Below are positions 18,549 through 26,858 of a DNA stretch of 64,000 bases, piece by piece. How positions within the stretch are numbered: position 1 is the stretch's first letter; each line of letters begins with the position of its first letter. The DNA is taken from NCBI RefSeq assembly GCF_024178165.1, contig NZ_JAMZIE010000002.1, forward strand, positions 372,001 through 436,000, written 5' to 3'. The notes beneath the pieces are model-generated. The model had not been told where the DNA came from and ran no database searches. It was given only the letters and a program-made list of their open reading frames with translations. The position numbers and the translations under genes are program-made. The DNA comes from Halohasta salina. Its GTDB lineage: Archaea > Halobacteriota > Halobacteria > Halobacteriales > Haloferacaceae.

Positions 18549-20615
18549 GTGTCTCAGCAGGTCGCGCAGGTCGGTACGCTGTTCCTCCACGAATCCGGCG
18601 ACAGCTACCGCGTCGTCGCCCGGAAAAACGGCAGCCGCGTCTTCCACGGCAGCCTCGACGTCAAGGAGACGAGCGCCGGCCCCCGGCCGGGGCGGTTTCG
18701 TCGTAAACAGGGCTCCAGCGAGGAGCCCCGCGATCCGACCGAGTTCGTCGACCTCGCGCGCAACGCCTCTCGTATCCGGATCTCTCAGCAGACCTCCACG
18801 CAGGGCCGCCAGGAACTCCAGGACCTCCTCGATGGCTACCAACTGGAGGCGGCGGTCGTCCGGACCTGCCGCTACTGCGCCAACGACGGCCGGTACTCCC
18901 CCGTAACGAAGGAGACGGCAATCAAGACCGACCGCGAACACATCTGTCCCGACTGCGCGGTCGAAGAGCTCGAACGCGAACTCTCCTACAAGGGGCAGTT
19001 CACCGGCTCCGCACAGGACCGGCTCGAAGACCTCCTCTTGGAGGTCCAAGACCTCGACCGGATCGTTGACCTGCTGTCCGGCAACCTCGATCCGGACCTC
19101 ACCAAGTTCGACACCATCAGCGCGACCGTCGACGACGTCGACCCCGTCAAAACGGCCGACCTCGATCTCCACCCCCGGCTCAAGTCGATGACCGAATCCC
19201 GATTCGAATCCTTGCTGCCGGTCCAGAGCCTCTCGGTGCGCAACGGCCTCCTCGACGGTGAGGACCAACTCGTCGTGAGCGCCACGGCGACCGGGAAGAC
19301 GCTCGTCGGCGAGCTTGCGGGAATTGATCGCGCCCTCAAAGGCAAGGGGAAACTGCTGTTTCTGGTTCCGCTGGTCGCCCTCGCTAACCAGAAACACGAG
19401 GACTTCCAGGAACGCTACGACGAGTTGGGCCTCGACGTGACGATCCGGGTCGGCGCGAGCCGGATCGCCGACTCGGGCAGCCAGTTCGACCCCAACGCCG
19501 ACGTGATCGTCGGTACCTACGAGGGGATCGATCACGCGCTGCGGACCGGCAAGAACCTCGGCGACGTGGGGACGGTCGTCATCGACGAGGTCCACACGCT
19601 CAAGGAGGGCGAACGCGGCCACCGCCTCGACGGGCTGATCTCGCGACTCAAATACTACTGCGAACAGCGCGCGAGCGGTGACAGCCACGGCAGCAACTAC
19701 GACGGCGCACAGTGGGTCTACCTCTCGGCGACCGTCGGCAACCCCGAGTGGTTGGCCGGTCGACTCGGCGCGCGACTCATCGAGTTCGAGGAGCGGCCGG
19801 TCCCCATCGAGCGGCACGTCACCTTCGCCGACGAACGCGAGAAGCTGCGGCTCGAAGATAAACTCGTCAAGCGCGCCTTCGACCAGAAGTCCTCGAAGGG
19901 ATACCGGGGCCAGACGATCATCTTCACCAACTCCCGTCGACGCTGCCACTCGATCAGCCGGAAACTCCAGTACGATTCCGCGCCCTACCACGCTGGCCTC
20001 GGCTACAAGAAGCGCAAGAAGGTCGAAAAACAGTTCCTCGATCAGGAGCTGTCGGCGGTCGTCACCACCGCAGCGCTGGCGGCGGGTGTCGACTTCCCGG
20101 CCTCACAGGTGATCTTCGACACGCTTGCGATGGGGATCGAGTGGCTCTCCGTCCAGGAGTTCAGCCAGATGCTCGGGCGGGCGGGTCGACCCGACTACCA
20201 CGATCAGGGGACCGTTTACATGCTGATCGAGCCCGACGCCACCTACCACAACTCGATGGAGATGACCGAAGACGAGGTCGCCTTCAAGTTGTTGAAAGGC
20301 GAGATGGAGGACGTCAAGAACGTTTACGACGAGGCGGCGGCTGTCGAGGAGACGCTGGCGAACGTCACCGTCGCGGGCAAAGGGGCCAAACGCCTCAACG
20401 ACCGGATGCTCGGCGAGATCGACACGACGCGAGCGATCGGTCGACTGCTCGACTGGGAGTTCATCGACGGGCTAGAACCCACGCCGCTTGGCCGGGTCGT
20501 CACGCGGCACTTCCTCTCGCCGGACGACGCCTTCCGGCTGCTGGACGGCATTCGGGGGGGCCTCACGCCCTACGAAATCGTCGCCGAACAGGAACTGGCC
20601 GACGAGGAGATGTAG
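18549..20615 (+). CDS. Superfamily II DEAD/DEAH-type helicase (Ski2/Hel308-like), haloarchaeal
   Basis: 688 residues with a GTG start at 18549. An N-terminal haloarchaeal domain (probably the one called DUF5814) of about 230 residues includes a four-cysteine zinc site (CRYC ... CPDC). The helicase core follows: ATGKTLVGELAG (Walker A, SATATGKT), DEVHTLKEGERG (motif II), LSATVGNPE (motif III), and QMLGRAGRPDYHDQG (motif VI). The C-terminal part resembles the winged-helix/ratchet region of Ski2-like enzymes. The substrate (DNA or RNA) is not known. The GTG is chosen because MSQQVAQVGTLFLHE begins a foldable domain and no ATG fits. Confidence 0.88.
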   Translation: MSQQVAQVGTLFLHESGDSYRVVARKNGSRVFHGSLDVKETSAGPRPGRFRRKQGSSEEPRDPTEFVDLARNASRIRISQQTSTQGRQELQDLLDGYQLEAAVVRTCRYCANDGRYSPVTKETAIKTDREHICPDCAVEELERELSYKGQFTGSAQDRLEDLLLEVQDLDRIVDLLSGNLDPDLTKFDTISATVDDVDPVKTADLDLHPRLKSMTESRFESLLPVQSLSVRNGLLDGEDQLVVSATATGKTLVGELAGIDRALKGKGKLLFLVPLVALANQKHEDFQERYDELGLDVTIRVGASRIADSGSQFDPNADVIVGTYEGIDHALRTGKNLGDVGTVVIDEVHTLKEGERGHRLDGLISRLKYYCEQRASGDSHGSNYDGAQWVYLSATVGNPEWLAGRLGARLIEFEERPVPIERHVTFADEREKLRLEDKLVKRAFDQKSSKGYRGQTIIFTNSRRRCHSISRKLQYDSAPYHAGLGYKKRKKVEKQFLDQELSAVVTTAALAAGVDFPASQVIFDTLAMGIEWLSVQEFSQMLGRAGRPDYHDQGTVYMLIEPDATYHNSMEMTEDEVAFKLLKGEMEDVKNVYDEAAAVEETLANVTVAGKGAKRLNDRMLGEIDTTRAIGRLLDWEFIDGLEPTPLGRVVTRHFLSPDDAFRLLDGIRGGLTPYEIVAEQELADEEM

Positions 20616-20817
20616 CGCTCGTGGTCGACGAACGACGGTAACGAACTCCTGTAGCCGCCAACAGATGGTGGTAGATAGCAGCAACACGGATAGATGCCGG
20701 CAAACACCAGTGAGTCCGGCTGTGGATGGGCGAAAAACGTTGCCGGTTGCCGCTTTGCAATCTCAGTTCAGTCACCATTGGCAGTTGCCCGACGTCCGCG
20801 ACGGATCGGAAGTTAGT

Positions 20818-20827
20818 ACATATATCC
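20818..20827 (+). promoter_or_regulatory. TATA box of the TFS-like gene
   Basis: ACATATATCC centred about 29 bp upstream of the ATG at 20852, in a locally AT-rich stretch. It predicts a nearly leaderless mRNA and supports that start over the longer open frame beginning at 20726. Confidence 0.6.
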
Positions 20828-20851
20828 GTCATCCGTGTATTCCGACGATAT

Positions 20852-21169
20852 ATGCAATTCTGTGACGAGTGTGGCTCGATAATGCACACGGAGGGCGACA
20901 CGTGGGTGTGTCGCTCCTGTGCGAACGAGGAGCCGCGGGACTCGCAAGCGGAAGCGGCGATGGCGACTCAGGATGGACAGCGGGACGACGGGGCACCCGC
21001 CGTGGCCGACGCGACCCGGGGGTCGACCGAGACGGTACAGGAGCCTTGTCCGGCCACCGACTGCGACAGCGATCGGGCCACTTCCGAGATGATGCCGAAG
21101 CCGGGCGGCTCCTACGAGGTTCGGCTGTTCACCTGCGTCGAGTGCGGCCACAAGTGGCGCGACTCCTGA
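20852..21169 (+). CDS. Transcription factor S (TFIIS/RPB9-like) paralogue lacking the catalytic acidic pair
   Basis: 105 residues, the normal TFS length. An N-terminal zinc ribbon (FCDECGSIMHTEGDTWVCRS) is followed by an acidic linker and a C-terminal zinc ribbon whose last half (FTCVECGHKWRDS) is typical. TFS reactivates stalled RNA polymerase by stimulating RNA cleavage through an Asp-Glu pair at the tip of the second ribbon. In this protein the tip reads EMMPKPGGSYEVRLF, with no DE. It may therefore be an inhibitor or a non-cleaving paralogue, as with lysine-substituted Sulfolobus TFS4, rather than the housekeeping TFS. Confidence 0.85.
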   Translation: MQFCDECGSIMHTEGDTWVCRSCANEEPRDSQAEAAMATQDGQRDDGAPAVADATRGSTETVQEPCPATDCDSDRATSEMMPKPGGSYEVRLFTCVECGHKWRDS

Positions 21170-21329
21170 TACGGTTTGCTGTAGGAAGACCGCATCTCGA
21201 CTACCCACCAGGGTGACGCTCAAGCCGCAACCGTCGACGGCAGACTATGGGTAGATCTCGCGACACTCGCCGCGTACAGGTACACAGGCTATCTGTGATA
21301 GGGAACAGTTCTCAGCAACGGGTCGCAGA

Positions 21330-22391
21330 TCAGTCCAGCGAGATCGCTCGTCCCTGTTCGGACGAGCGGTAGATGGCGTCGATAACTTTCTGGACGGCCA
21401 GCCCCTCCTCGACGGTGTTTCGCTCGGGGGGAGAGCCGCCGACATGGTCGAGGAAGTAGCGCTGTTCGGTTTTGTGAGTGTCGGTGGCACGAGTTTCGAT
21501 CTCGGCGTCGGTGAGGTGGTCCTGTCCGGCGGTGCTGTCCTCGTAGATCGTGAGTTCGTGGCTCGATCGATCGAACGTCGCCCCGGCCTCGGTCCCCCGA
21601 AGGATGAAGGCGTCGTTGGTCGGGCGGTTGGTCGCCCATGCGATATCCAGTGAGATCGTCCGGTCGTCGGCCGTCCGGATGAACGCGCTGGCCGAATCGT
21701 CGACGTCGAACCCCTCGGGGCCAGTATCGTCGCCCCACATCTCGACGTAGGCGTAATCTTCGCGGGTGCCGAACTGCGAGCGAGCGGTCCCCGAGACCTC
21801 GGCGATCCGCGGGAAATCCAGGAAGTACAACGCCAGATCGATGGCGTGGACGCCGATATCGATCAACGCGCCGCCGCCGGCGACCTCCTTCGAAGTGAAC
21901 CACGACCCCCGGCCGGGGATCCCCCGGCGGCGGATGTAGTTGGCCTCGATGTGGGTGAGTTCGCCGAACCGGCCGTCGGCCTGATACTGTTTGATCACTT
22001 CGACGGGGGCGGAAAACCGGTTGTTGAAGCCGACCATACAGAACCCCTCGGCGGCGTAGGCCGCCTCGACGATCCGTTCGGCGCTTGCAACCGAGTGGGC
22101 CAGCGGCTTTTCGAGCAGCACGTCACAGCCCGCCTCCAGCGCCGTGACCGTATACTCCTCGTGGAACCGGTTGGGAGTGGTGACAAACAGTGCGTCGACC
22201 ACGTCGATGAGGTCGCCGACCTGTTCGTACGTCGAGACGTTGAACTCCTCGCTAAAGCCGCGTCTGGCATCGCCGGAGATGTCGACGCCGCCGACGAGTT
22301 CGGCGTCCTGTTCGGCCAGCAGTTCGGCGTGGTACCGACCGATGCCGCCGAGGCCGACGATTCCGATCCGTGGTGCTGAGTCAGACGACAT
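21330..22391 (-). CDS. Gfo/Idh/MocA-family NAD(P)-dependent oxidoreductase
   Basis: 353 residues. An N-terminal Rossmann fold with RIGIVGLGGIGRYHAELLAE (dinucleotide motif) precedes the family EKP motif (LLEKPLAHSVASAERI), and the catalytic region contains GGGALIDIGVHAID. Members oxidise or reduce sugars and cyclitols; the substrate here is not known. The ATG at 22391 is used rather than the longer frame start at 22523, because family homology begins at MSSDSAPRIGIVG. It lies downstream of moaB on the same strand with a 147-bp gap. Confidence 0.88.
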   Translation of the reverse strand: MSSDSAPRIGIVGLGGIGRYHAELLAEQDAELVGGVDISGDARRGFSEEFNVSTYEQVGDLIDVVDALFVTTPNRFHEEYTVTALEAGCDVLLEKPLAHSVASAERIVEAAYAAEGFCMVGFNNRFSAPVEVIKQYQADGRFGELTHIEANYIRRRGIPGRGSWFTSKEVAGGGALIDIGVHAIDLALYFLDFPRIAEVSGTARSQFGTREDYAYVEMWGDDTGPEGFDVDDSASAFIRTADDRTISLDIAWATNRPTNDAFILRGTEAGATFDRSSHELTIYEDSTAGQDHLTDAEIETRATDTHKTEQRYFLDHVGGSPPERNTVEEGLAVQKVIDAIYRSSEQGRAISLD

Positions 22392-22538
22392 TGCTGTAGT
22401 GAGTACTCCCGAGTTCGACCGTCGCACAGCAGCGTCCCACGTCATCGACGGGACAACGCACGCGGGGTAGGTCCGTCTGAAAGTCCGCCAGCGTCGACAA
22501 TAAACCCTGTGACGAATCAACAAGCGGGGAGGTCGGCG

Positions 22539-23120
22539 CTACGCGTCGGGATCGGCTGCAAGATGCCGCGTCGACAGGCCGACCAGATGCGGGGCCTCCT
22601 CGAGGATGATCGCTTCGGTCGCCAACTCGACGGCGTTGGTGCTGCCCGGCACGACGAACACCGGCGTCGCGTCGGCGATGCCGGCGGTCGCCCGCGTCGC
22701 CACCACACGCGTCCCGATCTCCCTGTGGGAGAGCCGGCGGAACAGCTCGCCGAACCCCGGCAGCTCGCGGTCGAACCGGGCGGCGACCGCCTCGGGGGTC
22801 ACGTCGTCGACCGTCGGCCCGGTCCCCCCGGTGGCGATCACGAGGTCGACTGTCGGCTCGGCGACCAGATCGTCGAGGGCCGCCTGGATCGGGGCCCGCC
22901 CGTCGGCGACCAGCCGGCGGTCGACGACGCGGTGACCCGCCGCCTCGAACAGCGATTCGATCCGGTCGCCGCCGGGGTCGTCGGGGTCGACAGCCTCGGC
23001 CCGCGAGGTCGAGACGGTGATGATCGCCGCCTGAAGTGGGGTGACGATATCGTGGCCGTGGTCGTCGGTCGTCCGCCGGTCCGGATCGGTCGTCGGGGTC
23101 GGCTCCGTTGGTTCGGTCAT
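22539..23120 (-). CDS. moaB: MoaB/MogA-type molybdopterin adenylyltransferase, nested start
   Basis: 193 residues from the ATG at 23120, the usual length of haloarchaeal MoaB. The MPT-binding motif region VIATGGTGPTVDDVTPEAVA and the later PVFVVPGSTNAVELA (Gly/Pro/Ser loop) are intact. The enzyme activates molybdopterin with ATP for molybdate or tungstate insertion. The ATG lies 24-33 bp downstream of a strong TATA box inside the upstream REC-PAS frame, which argues that MoaB is made as a separate protein from a leaderless transcript. No other moa gene is in the window. Confidence 0.75.
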   Translation of the reverse strand: MTEPTEPTPTTDPDRRTTDDHGHDIVTPLQAAIITVSTSRAEAVDPDDPGGDRIESLFEAAGHRVVDRRLVADGRAPIQAALDDLVAEPTVDLVIATGGTGPTVDDVTPEAVAARFDRELPGFGELFRRLSHREIGTRVVATRATAGIADATPVFVVPGSTNAVELATEAIILEEAPHLVGLSTRHLAADPDA

Positions 23121-23924
23121 CTCGGCTGTAGCTGCTCGGCTCGAAAACATAAAGCTTCCAGCAGTCTCCCGGTCGTCGGATCGTTTGCGGACGACCCCGA
23201 CGCTCCCCCCGGAGCCGTCGGCGTCGTCGCCGATTGGAGCAGTGCTGATCTCGGTCGGGATCACCTCACCGTCGGCGGTCCGGACGCCCGCCTCGAAGGC
23301 CGACCAGTCGGTCTCGGGATCCCCGCGAACCCCGGCTAGGCAGTCACTACCGACCTGATAGTCGCCGGCTACGAGCAGTTCAGCGGCGTCCATGCCGACG
23401 ACCTCCTGACGGTCACGACCGAGCATGTCGGCCAGCGCCTCGTTGGCCAGCGTGACCGTTCCCTCGGCGTCGAGCATGTACATCGGGTCGCCGACCGTCT
23501 CGACCAGCAGTTCGTACCGTTCGAGCTCTTTTCGGGCCCGATAGCTCTCGACGGCGTTTATGACCCGGTTGGCCAGCAGTTCGTACTGTTCGGTACCAGT
23601 CCGTTTCCGGAGGTAGTCCGTTGCCCCCGCCGAGATCGCGTCGCTGGCGATGGTCTCGGATCCCTCGCCGGTAAACAGGACGAACGGCAGGGCGGGGTAC
23701 CGCTCCCGGACGGCGTCGAGGAACTCGATGCCGGTCATCGATGGCATCCGGTAGTCGCTAACGACGCAGTCGAACGCGCCGGTTTCGAGCCGGTCGAGCC
23801 CGTCGGTCGCCATCGATTCGGTGACGACCGACAGGCGGTCGTCGGCCGCGGCGAGGAACTCCGCCGAAAGCTCCAGAAACCGGGTCTCGTCGTCGACGTG
23901 GAGTACCCGGATCGGTGCCCCCAT
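22539..23924 (-). CDS. REC-PAS signalling domains in one open frame with MoaB/Mog domain
   Basis: A continuous frame of 461 residues. Residues 1-125 form a receiver domain (RVLHVDDETRFLEL; phospho-Asp in DCVVSDYRMPSMTG; Lys in DYLRKRTG), and about 140-255 a PAS domain (YELLVETVGDPMYMLDAEGT). After a 25-residue low-complexity stretch the rest is a complete MoaB/MogA domain. REC-PAS proteins are normal haloarchaeal signal proteins; MoaB is normally a separate enzyme of molybdopterin biosynthesis. No stop codon separates them. The nested entry at 22539-23120 gives the alternative, and a promoter sits at the junction. Either a true fusion or a lost stop. Confidence 0.7.
   Translation of the reverse strand: MGAPIRVLHVDDETRFLELSAEFLAAADDRLSVVTESMATDGLDRLETGAFDCVVSDYRMPSMTGIEFLDAVRERYPALPFVLFTGEGSETIASDAISAGATDYLRKRTGTEQYELLANRVINAVESYRARKELERYELLVETVGDPMYMLDAEGTVTLANEALADMLGRDRQEVVGMDAAELLVAGDYQVGSDCLAGVRGDPETDWSAFEAGVRTADGEVIPTEISTAPIGDDADGSGGSVGVVRKRSDDRETAGSFMFSSRAATAEMTEPTEPTPTTDPDRRTTDDHGHDIVTPLQAAIITVSTSRAEAVDPDDPGGDRIESLFEAAGHRVVDRRLVADGRAPIQAALDDLVAEPTVDLVIATGGTGPTVDDVTPEAVAARFDRELPGFGELFRRLSHREIGTRVVATRATAGIADATPVFVVPGSTNAVELATEAIILEEAPHLVGLSTRHLAADPDA
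23144..23153 (-). promoter_or_regulatory. Internal TATA box for moaB
   Basis: Read on the reverse strand it is TTTATGTTTT, 24-33 bp upstream of the moaB ATG at 23120. It is the only AT-rich decamer in this GC-rich frame, and it codes FMF (after GS) in the surrounding REC-PAS frame. Confidence 0.6.
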
Positions 23925-23988
23925 GGCCGGCTGTAGGGGACGAATCGAGGTAACTGTTCTGACTGCTGGAGTGTCGCTCCGGGAACGA

Positions 23989-25038
23989 TCAGATCTCCGG
24001 CGGGGTCTCACGGCCGATGTGTATCTCTCGGCCCTCGATGTCCTCGAGGGCGGCGACGCGCCCGCCGATCTCGACGCGGCCGGAGTCGGTTGCGACGGTC
24101 AGGGAGGCGACCTCCTCGGAGTCGGTGAAGTCGACGCCGACGACCTTCCCCGAGCAGACCCGTGACTCGCCGGTTTCGACGTCCCGGCCCTCGACGGTCG
24201 CGTAGAACTCCCCGCCGAGCCCGCGGATGTCCTTGACCGCCCGGCGGATCGAGGCGTACTTCCGGGGAAACGGCCGCTCGGAGCTATCGGTCGCCAGCGT
24301 CTCGGCGGTGGTCCACAGCACGGTGCCGAAAAAGCCCGACACCAGAAAGCCCAGCGCCGACCGGTTGAAGATCACGCCGTAGCGGTCGGTGTCGTTCCGG
24401 AGGGCGTTCTGCGTGGCGTACACCGAGCGTTCGCCGTCGGCGACCGCCACCACCGGGGTAGTGATCCCGCGGCGGGCCCGGACGGTCGTCGCCACCGAGA
24501 GGTAGTCGAACGACGCCGGTTCGGGGGCGGCACTCGCCGGGGTGACAAGCAGGTCGACGCTGACACCGGCGGCGGTTCGGGCCGCCAGCGTGTCGCCGAA
24601 CTCCTCGAGCAGCTCCGGGGTCAGCGAGACGGCGAGTTCGTACTCCGCCGACTCGATGCACTCGGCGAGATGGCGGACGATCGTCGACCGGGATTTGACC
24701 AGCGACACCGCCTCGGTCTCGCGTGCCGGCGCGGTGTAGCGGGCGACCAGTTCGTCGACCAACTCGGTGAACGACGTCTGGATCTCGCCGAAGGCCTCCT
24801 CGGGGTCGATGGCGACGATCCGCATCGGTCGGGACTCCCGGAGTTCGACGAGTTGTCGGTCCGCGAGGCTGCGGACGGTGTCGTAGACCCGTGGCTGTGG
24901 GATGTCGGTCCGATCGGCGATCTCGCTGGCGGTGAGCTGGCCGTGTTCGAGGACGACCAGATAGGCGTCGATCTCGTACTCGCCCAGATTGAACCGCTCG
25001 CCGACCGTATCGAGCGTCTGCCGGAGGTCGTCGGTCAT
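23989..25038 (-). CDS. trmB: TrmB-family transcriptional regulator with sugar-sensing domain
   Basis: 349 residues. An N-terminal winged helix ([20 protein letters not shown], then [20 protein letters not shown]) is followed by a central phospholipase-D-like dimer region and a C-terminal sugar-binding domain. The layout equals haloarchaeal TrmB, which represses or activates carbon and nitrogen metabolic genes in response to glucose. The ATG at 25038 is used because [16 protein letters not shown] is the family start. A near-consensus TrmB site lies upstream over its own promoter. Orthology is likely but not proven, since haloarchaea carry several TrmB-like genes. Confidence 0.85.
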   Translation of the reverse strand: MTDDLRQTLDTVGERFNLGEYEIDAYLVVLEHGQLTASEIADRTDIPQPRVYDTVRSLADRQLVELRESRPMRIVAIDPEEAFGEIQTSFTELVDELVARYTAPARETEAVSLVKSRSTIVRHLAECIESAEYELAVSLTPELLEEFGDTLAARTAAGVSVDLLVTPASAAPEPASFDYLSVATTVRARRGITTPVVAVADGERSVYATQNALRNDTDRYGVIFNRSALGFLVSGFFGTVLWTTAETLATDSSERPFPRKYASIRRAVKDIRGLGGEFYATVEGRDVETGESRVCSGKVVGVDFTDSEEVASLTVATDSGRVEIGGRVAALEDIEGREIHIGRETPPEI

Positions 25039-25069
25039 AGTTCGATATCGGAGAGTGTACCTATGAGAG

Positions 25070-25087
25070 TTACTATACCCCGAGTTA
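25070..25087. promoter_or_regulatory. Near-consensus TrmB operator over the trmB promoter
   Basis: TACT (25071-25074), seven bases, then GAGTT (25082-25086). The published halobacterial TrmB motif is TACT-N7-8-GAGTA, so one base differs. On the reverse strand the site covers the TATA-like GTATAGTAA about 32-41 bp before the trmB ATG. Confidence 0.5.
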
Positions 25088-25151
25088 CACGCCACCGGAT
25101 AGATCGGCGGCGTTCGGCATGGTACTTGTATCTGGAGCGGAACAGTCGGCT

Positions 25152-26456
25152 ATGGACCGACGGACGTTCCTGCGAACGACGGGCGTTGCGGGCAGCGCGC
25201 TCGCGGTCGCGGGCTGTCTGGACGACGGCGACAGCAGCGAGCCGATCAGCAACATCGGATCGGGCCCACCGGAGTACGACCGGCCACCCTACAGCGCGTG
25301 GCCGCCGGCCGAGAGCCACGCCGGCGGCGGGGTCGTCGCCCTCTCGATGCGGCTCGATTCCGCCCACGGCGTCCGACAAGCGCTTGCGGCCGGTCGACTC
25401 CCAGTCGACGAGCCACTGGTGGGACTGCCGGCAGCCGCAACCGGGGCGATCCCCGACGCGGTCGCCACGCTCACCAGCTACCCGTTTGCGGCCCCCCTCC
25501 GCCGGGCGGTCAACGTCGCCGTCGGCACCGATCCGACCGACGACGACGTAGCCGGCAACGAGACCGTGATCGATCCGGTAAACCGGTCGATCGCCGGCAT
25601 CATCGAGGAACCGACCGTGGCGGGCAACGAGACGATCGAGTCGACCAACGGAACGACTGTGGACGGGAACACGACAGCCGTCGACGAAAACACGACGGCT
25701 GTGGACGGAAACACGACGGCCGCCGACGAGAATACGACGGCCGTGGACGGAAACACGACAGCCGCCGGCGAAAACACGACAGTGGCGGCAAACAGGAGCG
25801 CCGAGGGGCCGGTCGTCGACACCCTCGGGATCGAGGTCGACAGGGTCACGCTGGTCGACGGCCTGCTGGTCTGTCACGGTCGCTTCGATACGACAGTGAT
25901 TGCCGACCGGTACACCGACGGCTTCGAGGAGGTCGACCGACAGCGCGGCATCTCGATCTACGAGGCGACCGACGGCCCGTCGGCGTTCGCCGTCTCCGAT
26001 GACGTCCTCGTGGTCCCGACCGAGCGGCCCGACCGGGAACCGCCCGCCGAAACCGTCCTCGCCCACGGCCTGAGCGGCTACGTGTCGACGGTCGGCCGGA
26101 TGGTCGACGACGAGGACGGTCAGTGGCTCTTTGAGTCGACCGGCGAGGCCGCCCTCGCGGTCGCGATCTGGGGGAGCGACGACCCACTCGGATCCGTGGC
26201 GTCGATCGATCCCGACGGGCGCATGGTCGACGGCGAGGACCTGCTTGCGAGCGCCGACGGACTGGTCAGCATACTCGACGTGACGACCAACGAGGGGACA
26301 GTGACGGGGGGAAACGCGCGGTTCGCCGGACTGTTTTCGACGGCCGCCCCGACCGAAGACGAACTCGACGACCGCCTCGTCGGGGCCGGCACCGACGGCG
26401 AGATCTTCGTCGACGCCGAGCGCGTCCACGTGATGGCCGCGTTTGGCGGCAACTGA
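25152..26456 (+). CDS. Tat-exported lipoprotein with sequon-rich repeat linker
   Basis: 434 residues of unknown function. The N-terminus has a twin-arginine signal (DRRTFLRTTG) and a lipobox ending in AVAGC, so it should be folded before export and lipid-anchored outside. Two hydrophilic domains, about residues 30-130 and 215-434, are joined by a linker carrying six 7-residue repeats (VDGNTTA type), each with an N-x-T glycosylation sequon. No enzymatic motif is recognised. The ATG at 25152 is chosen because the signal starts there. Divergent from trmB across 113 bp, so it may be under TrmB control. Confidence 0.8.
   Translation: MDRRTFLRTTGVAGSALAVAGCLDDGDSSEPISNIGSGPPEYDRPPYSAWPPAESHAGGGVVALSMRLDSAHGVRQALAAGRLPVDEPLVGLPAAATGAIPDAVATLTSYPFAAPLRRAVNVAVGTDPTDDDVAGNETVIDPVNRSIAGIIEEPTVAGNETIESTNGTTVDGNTTAVDENTTAVDGNTTAADENTTAVDGNTTAAGENTTVAANRSAEGPVVDTLGIEVDRVTLVDGLLVCHGRFDTTVIADRYTDGFEEVDRQRGISIYEATDGPSAFAVSDDVLVVPTERPDREPPAETVLAHGLSGYVSTVGRMVDDEDGQWLFESTGEAALAVAIWGSDDPLGSVASIDPDGRMVDGEDLLASADGLVSILDVTTNEGTVTGGNARFAGLFSTAAPTEDELDDRLVGAGTDGEIFVDAERVHVMAAFGGN
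25659..25784 (+). repeat. Six tandem 21-bp units encoding N-x-T sequons
   Basis: Six in-frame copies of a 21-bp unit coding VDGNTTA, VDENTTA, VDGNTTA, ADENTTA, VDGNTTA, AGENTTV. Each unit supplies one N-glycosylation sequon. Variation is mainly at the second, third and first codons. Four or five more sequons (NET, NRS, NGT) lie within 40 residues on either side. Confidence 0.9.
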
Positions 26457-26585
26457 CCCGGTAGGCAGTGGCTACTACAGCGGGCTTGTGGGACTCTCAC
26501 AGTAAGTGGTGACTACTGCGACCCGGCGCGTGGTACCTCGCCCCGCACAACGCTTATCCCTCCGGCGGCGTTCGGAACAAAGGCA

Positions 26586-26780
26586 ATGGCAAACGGTACG
26601 GTTGATTTCTTCAACGACACTGGCGGCTACGGTTTTATCGACACGGAAGATGCTGACGACGACGTGTTCTTCCACATGGAAGACGTCGGCGGTCCGGACC
26701 TCGAAGAGGGTCAAGATGTCGAGTTCGACATCGAGCAGTCCCCGAAGGGCCCCCGCGCGAACAACCTGACCCGTCTGTAA
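26586..26780 (+). CDS. cspA: Cold shock protein, CspA family
   Basis: 64 residues, a single cold-shock domain that binds single-stranded RNA and DNA and melts RNA structure. RNP-1 (GYGFID) and RNP-2 (VFFHM) are intact. It is very acidic (pI shift by Asp/Glu), as expected for halophiles. A TATA-like GCTTATCC at 26552-26559 lies 27-34 bp before the ATG, indicating a leaderless transcript. Confidence 0.95.
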   Translation: MANGTVDFFNDTGGYGFIDTEDADDDVFFHMEDVGGPDLEEGQDVEFDIEQSPKGPRANNLTRL

Positions 26781-26858
26781 GGTCTCGCACCGCACAGACA
26801 CCCGCTTTCTTCCATATTTCAGCCGGCTAGCGGCAGCGCCACACGGCAACCCGATCGA

